64,000 nucleotides of DNA from Dendrophyllia cribrosa. Taxonomy: Eukaryota; Cnidaria; Anthozoa; Scleractinia; Dendrophylliidae. The notes under the pieces are model-generated. The model made no database searches. It had not been told where the DNA came from and worked only from the letters and a program-made list of their open reading frames with translations. Both the position numbers and the translations under genes were made by a program. The stretch lies in contig JAJLRJ010000014.1 in assembly GCA_024195265.1 (NCBI GenBank), forward strand, positions 20,284,093-20,348,092, in the 5' to 3' direction. Below are positions 53,624-64,000 of the stretch, piece after piece (the first letter of the stretch is position 1; each line of letters opens with the position of its first letter).

Positions 53624-53663
<40 letters not shown>
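53322..53663. mobile_element. MITE family C copy with homopolymer ends and GTTATTAA duplication
   Basis: GTTATTAA precedes a C17G8 end (53322-53346) and recurs after a C35 end (53628-53662). The interior has GGTATGTGCGGCCCTAAAGG, CTGAAATAGGGTATGG, TGGAATTGGGTATGG and TGAAATAGGGTAAGGG, a short internal repeat typical of the family. Confidence 0.75.
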
Positions 53664-53665
<2 letters not shown>

Positions 53666-53839
53666 TATTAACTCAATTGATAAAAAGAAATTCGTGTCTA
53701 CCTTTTTGATATCCAAAACGCGATGGCATTTATTGATATATTTTTGTATTTTACTATGCAGGATACAAGGAATCTATAAATGTGAGAATCAAGCAAGGAA
53801 GAAAGAAAGACAACGAACTTAAACAAAGAAAGAGGTAGA

Positions 53840-56800
53840 GAAACTAGTTTTACTTTTAGCGCAGCTCAAACATTACCTTTATTGGTTTATTTTTATCGCC
53901 GCCAAGTTCGAACTTAATTTTCTTAGTTCAGTGGATATACAGTGCAACACAGCCGATATAACAAACTTCGCCGCGCGGTTAAACGAACAAATTCCAGTAC
54001 CAAATGATAAATGATAGCACAAAGACAGAAACCTCAAAATCTAATAACTGCGTTGTTTCATCCATAAATTTCTTGTTAACAGAAAGAAAAAAACTATAGA
54101 AATATCCAGGGAACAAGTAAGGCAACTTCAAGGATTAATGTTAAAGTAGAATCGCAAATTCTCAATGTTATAACAATTGATCGTCGGCCCCTAGTGTGTC
54201 GTCGGCAAGGACGTTAAAATCGAGGCGAATTGGCCAAAAATTGTTTCACGGTTTTCATCAAGGGTAAGTAAGAGTAGATAACACTCATTTTCCAAGTGGA
54301 AATATCAGGCTATTTACTGCTCTCAAGCATACCTATGGCCATAAAAAAACGTCCAAAGGATGCGTTGTGCTTGAGAATTGCCAAGAATAAGCCAAACAAA
54401 TAAACACGCATGACCTTCGGGTAGACACTTGTACGCGTTGCGGACCTATGTTTCTTATTTTTTCCCAAACAATACCAAACGTCAATAAAGAATTTATTTA
54501 CGGACCAATTTATCTGAAAATCGTACTCCGTGTTAAGTTTCTAGTAAAAAATTATAAGTCATTCTCCCTATTTAACATGTCAATTTTCAGTGAAGACTGG
54601 ATTTCATGTTCATGTTTTAAAACAACTCAGTAAAAGCCGTTAGGGCATGCAACTCAACGTGGTTTGTCAGTTTCTAGTAAAGGTTTGTAGGTTACAAAAA
54701 GATTTCTCAGAGGAAATTGAACTGTAAGGGTTTCTTTTTCTGTTTTTAATAAGGGATATCTCAGTGAATATCATGGGCCATTTTGTGTGTGTTACGAAAA
54801 ATGTTTCAGTCATCTCTGATTTTGTCGGATTTATGTCATCTGATATTAGGGATTCTAACTTCATATGCCAGTAATCAAAATGAATTTTTGGTAAAAATTT
54901 AAGGGTATGTTTTTCCTGTAAAGTATCAATTGTGTTATGTTTTACATCTAATTTATGTCGTCCTGCTTACAATAGGGTTTTCATCAGACTTTTAAAGAAG
55001 CTACGAATAGAGAGAGCCACTGTTAATATCACTAGTTCATTTAGTTTCTCTTAAAAAAGTAACTTACGTGCTTCAATTTTCAGTTTTTCTTGGTTTGAAC
55101 TTACGTCATATCAAAATTCGAAAGCATTAAATTAAACAGATTTCGATTCCAAAATGTTTATGGAATTGTAGAAAGTTTAAAACTACACATCTGGTCCAAA
55201 ATGTGAAGCACAAGTTAGAGCATTTTGTTGAAGAGTTTTAGGCGAACGAGCATTAGACATTTTGTGTAAAAATGTATGGAGCGGCCATCTTGGGTGTACC
55301 ACTTCAGTACACCAACATGGTGGCAAAAACATCTTAGTCTTAATTACACCAAAAATCTCACCACGAAGGATTGGATTTATATAAGCATATATATATGATG
55401 CAAAAATATCTTTGAGCTGGTTCAATTTTGTTTATTTTCACGGCTTATCTGAAATAGTGTGAAGAATTTCTAACCTGAAACCTTTTGTGAAAGATTGTGT
55501 CACTGGTATCCACATATGCTAGAAACAGCTTTGTAGGATGTATTATTTAGATTCTTGAAATTTTATGACGTCATGTACAAAGCAAAAATATACTTGATAC
55601 AGAACATTGCTTTGTTTGGGACAAAATGCATAGATATAGAACCCCAAGACCACAGCCTCAGTCATACCAAGGGTAAGACACACAAAACCAAAGCCCACTA
55701 GACTGACTCCACTGAGAAAATAGAACCATAGCACCAATGAACGATGGAGATGAGAAAACAGAGCTTGGATAGACAAGAAGACTAGGAAGTGGAGAGCTAT
55801 ATAATGCATGGAAGAAAAAGGGAAAGAATGGGATGTAAGCGCAACTTCAGGTCCCAAGTGAAGGAGAGATGTAGAAACGCAAGAATATGAATTGAAGAAG
55901 GAGTTAAAAAAACGCCATAAGCATTTTGATTAAAAACGTAACAAACAAAACAAAAAAACAAACCAAACCAAAACACAAACAAACTAAAATTCTTGGTCAC
56001 TAATAATTTTCAATTCATATACATGTACTTTAGAGAGCTCACTAAAAACTTATTAATAAACAACATAGATTGATAATATGAAAATATATTTATCTGCTCA
56101 GAAGGTCTGTCATTCTCGTCAGGGGCACAGTGAACAGACCCGGTAGAGAGATTAATTTCAGCAAAACAAACCTCCCGAAATAATAAATATGCGAGCGAGA
56201 GACAGGTAAACTTTCGATGAAATTTACGACTTATTTGATAGTTTTCAGCCCAGACCACAATTATCTAGTTATAATTTTTCAATCACCTAGGATTTTAAGG
56301 TTGCAATTGCCTAATCAATTTGTAAACCTTAATAGTGGTTTATGATTTTGACTCTAGTGCACACGTTTTCATTTAACATATTGCATCACATATATTTTCT
56401 TTTGTTCACATTTTGGCTATCTTAGAGAGCAATTCATCAGCGAAAATTTTGCAGCTGTTTTTCAGAAATGCATAGGTCATTTTCTCGATTTCTCAGTGAA
56501 CAATTTAGGCCATTTTTCTTTAAATTGTATGTATCATTTTAAGCAAGGATTTCTGTTACGTAGTAAAAAAATCTAGGCTGTTTGTCAGTTTGCAGTTACG
56601 ATTTAAGGTAACCCATGATTGAGAATTAAAAGGACTTAAAGCGATTTCTTAGTGACAATTATAAGTTGTCCGTTTGTTTCTGGATCTAATTTCTATTTTC
56701 ATGTTAGTTTTTTTCTGCTTACCAGTAAGTTTTAAAGCATTTATTCTAAATGAAAATCAAATGTCATTTGTATATTTCAATTTTCTTAATTTCACTAAAG

Positions 56801-57410
56801 CTTTTAAGGTTATGAAACGCTTTCTCACTGGATATTTATAAATTTGTCTGTTTACCGTTTTCAGTTGCTTATAGATTTTTCTCTGTTTATGTTATTTGGT
56901 ATTTGATGTTAGTGTGAAATTAGAAGGTCAATATATTTTGTTTTAGTTTACACGAGATCTTGTCACAAGTCACTTTTCTGTTTGGCATCATTTTCTTTGT
57001 TTTGTTTTGACCTTGAAAATGCCTGTTTGTCAAGTTTTCGGTAAGGGGTTTATGCTGTAAAGGCAACGAATCGATTGATTTTTGGAAATTGTAGTCCATT
57101 TGTCAGTTATCCAGTTATCAATAATTAAGTAATGATCCGCATAAGAAGGATAGTGCTGAACGGCAATGCACGATGGAATGTCAACTTTTTTCATTGTTAC
57201 AACTAGTGATCTCATTGGCCTAGACTCAAAAACCGCTAAAACGTTAAGGTTCAAGGTGCATTAAGTCTAATTTTTTTGAGGTTTCAAGTATTTTGAGACC
57301 CAATCGCACAACATGCAATTTTTCAAAGATATTGTATTTGGGGAACTTCATCAAAGAAAAATTAGTAGCTATTGTCTTCGGCTATTCTGAGCACGAACAT
57401 TTCCTAAAAT
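53840..57410. other. AT-rich intergenic DNA, no gene supported
   Basis: Only short, biased frames occur, such as a Phe/Leu-rich one on the minus strand at 55543-55857, without family resemblance or splice support. GCGGCCATCTTGGGTGTACC near 55281 is a YY1-like word. Many phrases of the type TTTCTCAGTGAA recur loosely. Confidence 0.5.
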
Positions 57411-57413
57411 ATA

Positions 57414-57572
57414 TTTGACGCAAATGGATTTTCTGTATTTTTGTAATGAAATATAATTATAAACCATCAGCCTCTCCTCTATTCTTGAAATCAAAGATAT
57501 TCTATGTGGGAAAGAGCCAATGCCGCAGAACAATGAAGTTTACTATAGTTCTTATGTGAAGCATTACTTAAA
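57414..57572. repeat. Dispersed repeat, second copy of the 22.3-kb sequence
   Basis: ATTTGACGCAAATGGATTTT to TTATGTGAAGCATTACTTAA matches 22270-22440 at high identity. Confidence 0.75.
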
Positions 57573-58218
57573 GCCATTTATTACTTTTTGAGAGTTTTCA
57601 ATAAGCAGAGTTTTTTAAATTCGCAGTTTGCAATAAGAAGGCCAGGTTATGTAAACAGAAAGGGTTTGAACAGACCACTTGGTGGAAATAGTTGTACATT
57701 TTATCAGTTCCAATTTTTCTTTTTAATGTCAGCTTTCAACAAGATTTTCAAATTAACTTGTAGTAAAAATCAAAAAGAATAATCACAATGATGAACTGTG
57801 AGCAAATCGGGTTTTTTTTCTTATCTGTTATCAATAGGTGAATCTTTGTCTACAATTATTGTCTCGTCAACATATGCATGCGAATCTGATTTTCTAATCG
57901 AACTTCAAAAATATCAACTCCGAATTTTGAAAGGGTATAACACAATTAGCTTTCCCTAAACATTTGAGCGCGACATACTAGATACTCTTTTTGCTGCGCT
58001 GTGCTATGCTGTTTAAAAGCTCAAACGTTTTTGCTATCCAACAATTTTGCAGTTGATAGCTGCTAATTCGTTAAACATAGCTGATATTTCGTTAAACATG
58101 ACATGCAAAGAGCGAAAAATTACATAGATTACTAACTGGAGTCAATTCGTATTTAGTATGGTGCCTTCTGTACGTATAAAATGTAAACAATGACGTCAGC
58201 AATAATTCCTCTATAAAG

Positions 58219-58599
58219 GTGGGCAGACACGATGGGTCATGTAGTAGGGACAAAATCATAGCGTTTGCACACATGAAAAAGATGCGGGGACATGTCTCAG
58301 GGACATGTTGCAGCGACACGTCCCCTTGTGTGAACTGATACTATCATAATTGTGCAACACCAATTTTGGGGACATTTTGTCCCCGCGACGTGTCCCATAA
58401 AGTTCAACAAGTTAAACAAGTTAAACTCCGTGCGACATGTCGCGGGGACAAAATGTCCCCAAAATTGGTGTTGCACAATTATGATAGTATCAGTTCACAC
58501 GAGGGGACGTGTCGCTGCAACATGTCCCAGCAACATTTTCATGTGTGTGCAAGTGCTATGATTTTGTTCCTGCTACATGACCCCTCGTGTCTGCCCACG
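58219..58599. mobile_element. Palindromic MITE, ~380 bp
   Basis: GTGGGCAGACACGATGGGTC and its imperfect complement GACCCCTCGTGTCTGCCCAC are the ends. The inner arms GACATTTTGTCCCCGCGACG and complement make most of the element a hairpin. No coding frame of interest. Confidence 0.8.
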
Positions 58600-58689
58600 T
58601 TAAAGGTTTCAAGTTCAATTCTGAATTTTTTTCTACAGCTTAATTATACTTTGTTATAGCATTGAATTACTGCGAGGAAAATCAACTTC

Positions 58690-58966
58690 ACCTTCACTCC
58701 ACTCCACTCCACCTTCACTCCACCTTCACTCCACTCCACCTTCACTCCACTCCACTCCACTCCACTCCACCTTCACTCCACTCCACTCCACCTTCACTCC
58801 ACTCCACCTTCACTCCACCTTCACTCCACCTTCACTCCACCTTCACTCCACCTTCACTCCACCTTCACTCCACCTTCACTCCACCTTCACTCCACCTTCA
58901 CTCCACCTTCACTCCACCTTCACTCCACCTTCACTCCACCTTACCTTCACTCCACTCCACTCCATA
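58690..58966. repeat. Minisatellite of CCACCTTCACTC / CCACT units
   Basis: About 275 bp of 12-bp CACCTTCACTCC units mixed with 5-bp CCACT units. It creates a spurious Thr/Pro/Ser/Leu/His frame. Confidence 0.95.
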
Positions 58967-59326
58967 TTTTTAAGGCTGCGAACTGGCGCCTCTAAATTTA
59001 GTTTCGAGTTTTCACTTTTCACTTTTCACTTTTTCACTTTTCGTAAATATTAAACAAGATTTCTCAGTGTAAATACTAGGTTGTGTCAAGGACTTTACAG
59101 TTAAAACAACTCTCCGTTATTGCGGCTCTTTTTCAGTTTGCAATAAATATTGTCATGTAGATCGGGAGGTCATTCATTTCTGTCTCACGTACGTTTGACG
59201 GTTTATCATCTTTCCCTGTTAGGAATTTTTGGTTATAATTATTAACTATCAGCAATAGTTTTCATTGACGTTCTGCATTTTGCGTTCAAGTACGTTTCTT
59301 ATATCTGTGTTGCACTGTATCAGTAC

Positions 59327-60239
59327 TTAAGGTGTTTCGATACAGTTTTCTGGAGATCATACCTACATTTTCAATCGGCTTTTAAGCGGTCTTCTCTAAG
59401 TCAAATCAACGTGAAATTTTCACCACTAGATGACTTTGAGTTGCAGTTCAGTAAGATTTATTTTCTGGTAAAATCGATATAACTATGAAATAAACTTCGA
59501 AATTTCCGGACTGATTTCAAAGTTTATTGTTTATCGTCGTCATGGTAATATCGATTTTACCAGAAAATACATCTTACCAAACTTCAATTCAAAACCTGGT
59601 GAAAATTTCGTTGATCTGACTTGGAGACGATCGCTTAAAGTGTATATGACAGTGATATTTTTATTTGCTTGATCGAATCTACGTGATGTTCTGATAAGAA
59701 AATGGAAACAAAATTTCCATATCGATTTTTCTTCTCTGCGTTATAGCCGTCTAAAAACGTGAAATTTCACTTCCGGTGTGTTACAAAACCGCGCAAGAAG
59801 AAGGACTGGAAATAGTCCGCTGTGACGTCAAACAAGAATGCCGGTGTCGAGGTTTCACAGTTCCTCACATTTTTTGATGCGCCCTGAGGAAGAAACATGG
59901 TTCTATTAAGGTGTGTTGTCTATGGTTGTAGCAACACGCACCAAAAAACGGAGGAACTGAGAAATCGCGACACTGGCATTCTTTTATTGACGTCACAGCG
60001 GACTATTTCCAGTCTTTCTTCTTGCGCGATTTTGTAACACACCGAAAGTGAAATTTCACGTTTTTAGATGGCTAAAATGCGGAGAAGGAAAATGGATATC
60101 GAAATTTTTTTTTCCATTTTCTTATCAGAACATCATGTAGATTCGATCAAGCAAATAAAAAAATCACTGTCATATACACTTTAAAAGCCGATTGAAAATG
60201 TAGGTATGGTTTCCAGAAAACTATAACGAAACACCTTAA
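59327..60239. mobile_element. Palindromic MITE with TTAA ends, host of a nested MITE
   Basis: Left TTAAGGTGTTTCGATACAGT, right complement ending CGAAACACCTTAA. The original palindrome arms also include GTAAAATCGATATAAC and complement. It is interrupted at TTAA by family B copy 2. Confidence 0.8.
59635..60184. mobile_element. Palindromic MITE family B, copy 2, nested
   Basis: TTAAAGTGTATATGACAGTG ... CACTGTCATATACACTTTAA, same family as 7830-8385. Joining the flanks at a single TTAA restores CGCTTAAAAGCCG, the expected partner of CGGCTTTTAAGCG in the left arm of the outer element. Confidence 0.88.
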
Positions 60240-61700
60240 AGGCAATTAACACGGTACAAAATTTGCTTACAAACAGACTTTTTTGCTGCATTTACAAAGC
60301 AAAGTGCCAAAATCATAGGTATTGCTGACCATTTACGATTGTTTGAAAAGATAAAAATCAGTGTTCCCAAATCCACGAAAAAATCTTGTCTATTGTAGAG
60401 GTCAAAAGCAATTTGTACCATGAAAACTTGCTATGGATAAAGTTTTAAAGGACAGAAACAAATACTCAATTTATAGGCCAGAAAAAAACTAGACCTTTTT
60501 GCAACTATTCAGTACAATTCTTTCAGTGAATGTTTCAGCGATTTCTAAAATCTGTGATTGTATTATTGTCAATTGCTTATTAAAAAGCTTATTTTATTGA
60601 AATGTTTTCCATGATGAATGCTGTTCAAATTTCTAAAATTTTCCCGCCAAAAGACTTGGAAAAAATACAGGTACTCAATACGTATGCGCGGTTATTTAAA
60701 ATCATTCTTCCCAGTTAACATCTGTTTAAAAATCTAGAATTTTCCCGCCAAAAGACTTAGAAAAAATACGGGCGCCCAAAATACGCATGCGCCGTTTTTT
60801 TTTAAATTTTTCAAAGCTACTTTTCAATATTCAGTGATGTTGTACTGTTTCTTATTTTAATATTCATTAATGTTGTATTTAATAAATAAAGTCAACAACA
60901 ATAAAGTCTCAGTTTCATTGTATTCTTTATTTTCTTGTCAATGCTTATTCAATAAGTTAATTAATTAAGTAAAAATCATTTAACTAATTAAAAGGTGTGA
61001 CAAAGTTTTTCTTCCTATATATACTAAGTCTTTTGGCGGGAAAATTTGACAAAATTTGCACAGCGTTTCCCCTGGTAACAATTTTGGCAAAAATATTAAC
61101 GGGGCAACCCTTAAAAATTTTTTGATAAAATAAATTTAAGGAATACAACTTAAAATTTAAACCCGCCAAAAAATATACAACATCTCGGGCAGAAATATAA
61201 GAAACATACTTGTTCTTCTCATGTTGTGCTTATCAGGAATTAATGCGAAATAAACATAATCACAAGAAAAATGACCAAGTTCTTGTGCTTACGCTTATAC
61301 CGTGTCAATTCCTACGAAGACAGCATAAGAAGAACAAGAGTGTTCATTCTTCATATGTTTGTACTTATACTTCTGTCGCCAGTGAAAACCAGCCATAAAT
61401 CTGTAACATTTCTGCACGAGACAGTGTATACATGAAGGATATTAAAAAAAACATGGCAGCCTATTAAGAGAATTTGTGAAAATTGTTTGTATACAAGATA
61501 AAACGTTTTGGATAACGAAAATTAAAGCTTATGTTCTCTTATTGTATATTTAATAATTTTTGCTTCAAAATGCATTTGATACTGGAGATTTTTCGATTTT
61601 TCTTGCCATGTTGCTTTTAATAACAAGACCTTTAACTGTTGACCAGTTTCTTTTGTAGCACAGAAAAATGACAAAAAGTACGTAGACTAAGCACCAAAAC
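60240..61700. other. AT-rich DNA, no gene; one imperfect duplication
   Basis: AATTTTCCCGCCAAAAGACT ... AAAATACG recurs at about 60637-60680 and 60736-60775, with related CTTTTGGCGGGAAAAT near 61029. No convincing coding frame. Confidence 0.5.
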
Positions 61701-61714
61701 TGACTTTACTAAGT

Positions 61715-62090
61715 TTGGAGCAAGTAAAATAATTTAGAGTATTCAACAAACAATTGCTGGGCTCCATTTTCTTTGTAGAAATTAGTAAACTGTGCACGAG
61801 CCCAATTTTTCAAAATAATAAAAGTTTGCCAAGGTTGGAGCAAGTGAAATAATTTAGAGAATTCAACAAACAATTGCTTGGCTCCATTTTCTTTGAAGAC
61901 ATTAGTAAACTGTGCACGAGCCCAATTTTTCAAAATAATAAAAGTTTGCTAAGTTTGGAGCAAGTGAAATAATTTAGAGTATTCAACAAACAATTGCTTG
62001 GCTCCATTTTCTTTGTAGAGATTAGTAAACTGTGCACAAGCCCAATTTTTCAAAATAATAAAAGTTTGCAAAGTTTGGAGCAAGTCATAA
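61715..62090. repeat. 120-bp tandem repeat, three full units
   Basis: TTGGAGCAAGTGAAATAATT starts units at about 61715, 61835 and 61955, with a partial unit at 62075. The period is a multiple of 3, which explains a repeated minus-strand frame there. Confidence 0.9.
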
Positions 62091-62726
62091 TTTAGAACCT
62101 TCACCAGATAATTTATTAGCTCCACTTTTTCCTGGACACAAGACCAATTTATATCAAAATCAAACCAAAATGTTTCATTAATTCTGTGCTACATTGAATG
62201 CCAACAGAAAAACGTCTTTTCCTCCACTTAAAAACTAAATTTAAGAGAGCCCATCTATGATGCCCGATGTCTGGTTTTTCGTTTTACCCAAAACAGGTTT
62301 CTTTTTGTCAGTTGAAATTTATTACAGAAACTAACATAAATGGCCTGAATCAAATCAAGGGGTTATACAGACCATGATAATAATAAACGGAACCAAAGTA
62401 GACATAATTCGTCTTTTTATAATCGGTTCTGTATCTCTTGTTCAAATTGAGGTAAGTGAATGTTTAATAAAATATCCGGCAGCATCAAAACAACAGAAAA
62501 ATTTCCTATATACTAAAAAAACAATTCACCATCTCATAAGTTAACGCCAAGTTATTATTTCTAACAAATTTTGCGAACGAATTAATATTTTGCTCAGTAT
62601 TTTAGTGTGTCGGACTTGTTCAAACAAACAATTCATAAATTGAGATCATAGGAAAAATGTAGTTTTCAGAGTCAGTTTCAATTTCATTTTGCAAAAAATC
62701 TTGCTAAAATGTTTTGAAAAATGATT

Positions 62727-63293
62727 TTAAAGTGCCCCTGCGATCAAATCTTTGATTTTCATTTTTTTACATTTTCGTGTACTATTAGACTTTCTTACTC
62801 ATCTTGCCAAATTTCAATCCATTACGAACATCAGAAGTCATTTTATTTTAACATTTATTTCCGAGAAGTTACGGCCGCCATTAATCAACCTTGTTCCAAG
62901 GCTTGGTTGCGAATGAGAGAATTAAGTGACGTCAAAGACTCAAACATACCTCACGGGTTGAAATTATAATAACAATCAGCATAGAAAATTGCACGAAGAA
63001 CAAGTCCAAAGTTTTTGTTGCTTTTCGCGTGATTTTCAATACTTATTGTTATTATAATTTCAACCCGTGAGGAATGTTTGAGTCTTTGACGTCACTTTCT
63101 CCCATTCGTAACCAAGCCTTGGAACAAGGTTGATTAATGGCGGCCGTAAATTCTCGGAAATAAATGTTCAAATAAAATGACTTCTGATGTTCGTAATGAA
63201 TTGAAATTTGGCAAGATGAGTAAGAAAGTCTAACTGTACACGAAAATGTAAAAAAAAATGAAAATCAAAAATTTGATCGCAGGGGCACTTTAA
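62727..63293. mobile_element. Large palindromic MITE with TTAA/AGTGCCCCTG ends
   Basis: TTAAAGTGCCCCTGCGATCA and complement ending CAGGGGCACTTTAA bound arms of about 260 bp (GGTTGATTAATGGCGGCCGT, GACGTCAAAGACTCAAAC). Its TTAAAGTG terminus is shared with family B. Confidence 0.88.
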
Positions 63294-63499
63294 AGGATAA
63301 ACGATATTTAAAAACCCGAAACATCTTTTTCTGAGAATTTAACTTGAGTAACAAAGTAAAACAGGTTAACTAAACCGTTGATTATTTTGTTTGAAATGTT
63401 TAATTTATGCAGTTGACTTCGAAACGTTATCTGTTGTTCTTCCTCAAAGAATAGTTTTTTGTTTGTATTTTCCTTTGGTCTGTATAACAGGTCTACATT

Positions 63500-64000
63500 G
63501 TAGTTCTAAAAAGATGTCAGTGTTAACTGACGTTTCGACAACCAGAGCGGACGTCATCTTCAGAGCCGTGTAAATTGTAAGCTGTCATTAGTCAGTTTTG
63601 CAATGATGTCATTGGCTGTTAAGACTGTAGTCTGTGATTGGTGCGTTTCGATCCGTGCATTAATAGTGTAATTTTTGTCGGTGTATTCAGTGTTTGTCTG
63701 TTCTGTTGAAAAGTCGTTTGTAGGCCGCAGGTAACTGTTAGCATCGGCTCGGTGGTTTGGTCTAAGTTTAGTTGTCCGTACTGTAGGTAACGTATTCGAC
63801 AGAGTCCCAGTTCATTCTGTGATTTGTGTGTAAATGGTGTTCAGCCAGTTGCAGCATTTGATCTTGTATACCGCTCCTTGTCTGTCTCTAGGTTTGTCTT
63901 TAACATTTCTTAGTATTTGTCGTCAAGTAGTAGATGACTCTGAAGAGGACTTTCGTTCAGGTTGTCGAAACGTCAGTCATTGTCAACAACTGAACAGTTC
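63500..64000. repeat. Penelope-associated repeat with inverted CGAAACGTCAG motifs
   Basis: CTGACGTTTCGACAACCAGA (63536 onward) and, inverted, CTCTGAAGAGGACTTTCG...GTTGTCGAAACGTCAG (63939-63974) mark the two sides of a ~440-bp segment running to the window edge. Similar motifs occur at the ends of Penelope-like elements; no reverse transcriptase frame is visible here. Confidence 0.45.

Noticed and set aside
55543..55857. Hydrophobic 104-residue frame on the minus strand, possible membrane protein
   Set aside because: AT-rich Phe/Leu bias, no family resemblance, no splice or poly(A) support; probably chance.
58662..58973. 103-residue Thr/Pro/Ser/His frame
   Set aside because: Translation of a CACCTTCACTCC minisatellite.
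61709..61933. Repeated 40-residue peptide frame
   Set aside because: Arises from the 120-bp tandem repeat whose period is divisible by three; no gene context.

Overview
The window looks like a chromosomal segment from a cnidarian, most probably a stony coral. The signs are split genes with GT-AG introns, AT-rich intergenic DNA, many short palindromic DNA transposons (MITEs), tRNA-derived SINEs, a Penelope-like retroelement remnant and a PIF/Harbinger remnant. No bacterial features such as operons or CRISPR are present. The species call is inference; I could not run a search.

Genes. (1) 679-7324, minus: a complete 11-exon GRASP55/65 (Golgi reassembly-stacking protein) gene of 403 codons, with every exon boundary readable and in phase. 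(2) 9997-14620, minus: a two-exon gene for an unrecognised single-pass membrane protein of about 279 aa, with signal peptide, furin-type site, glycosylated stalk and one membrane helix. (3) about 22775-34402, minus: the most striking gene. A secreted Notum/pectinacetylesterase-type hydrolase domain with all three catalytic residues is followed, through a transmembrane helix and in-phase splice junctions, by an ABCG-type half transporter. Twelve exons give at least 1119 codons; the last exon(s), expected to carry the final membrane helix, were not found. (4) 51148-53085, plus: a possible small spliced transcript with a 78-codon reading frame.

Repeat landscape. About 37.5-50.4 kb is one block: a 115-bp repeat with poly-C tracts, a broken Penelope GIY-YIG fragment, then roughly 12.3 kb of a 51-bp satellite (about 220 units). 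The satellite has a 2437-bp higher-order duplication and is interrupted at 46196-47136 by a truncated Harbinger element with a perfect TTA target duplication. The many open frames across this array are an arithmetic result of a 51-bp (17-codon) period and are not genes. The rest is filled with MITE families: a ~220-bp family with about nine copies, TTAA-flanked palindromes (one nested in another), an hAT-like MITE with an 8-bp duplication, a family whose ends are long G/C homopolymers flanked by 8-9-bp duplications, and one inverted-repeat element enclosing a tRNA-like sequence. From 53.8 to 64 kb I see no gene, only AT-rich DNA, MITEs, microsatellites, a 120-bp tandem repeat and Penelope-associated palindromic motifs at the right edge.
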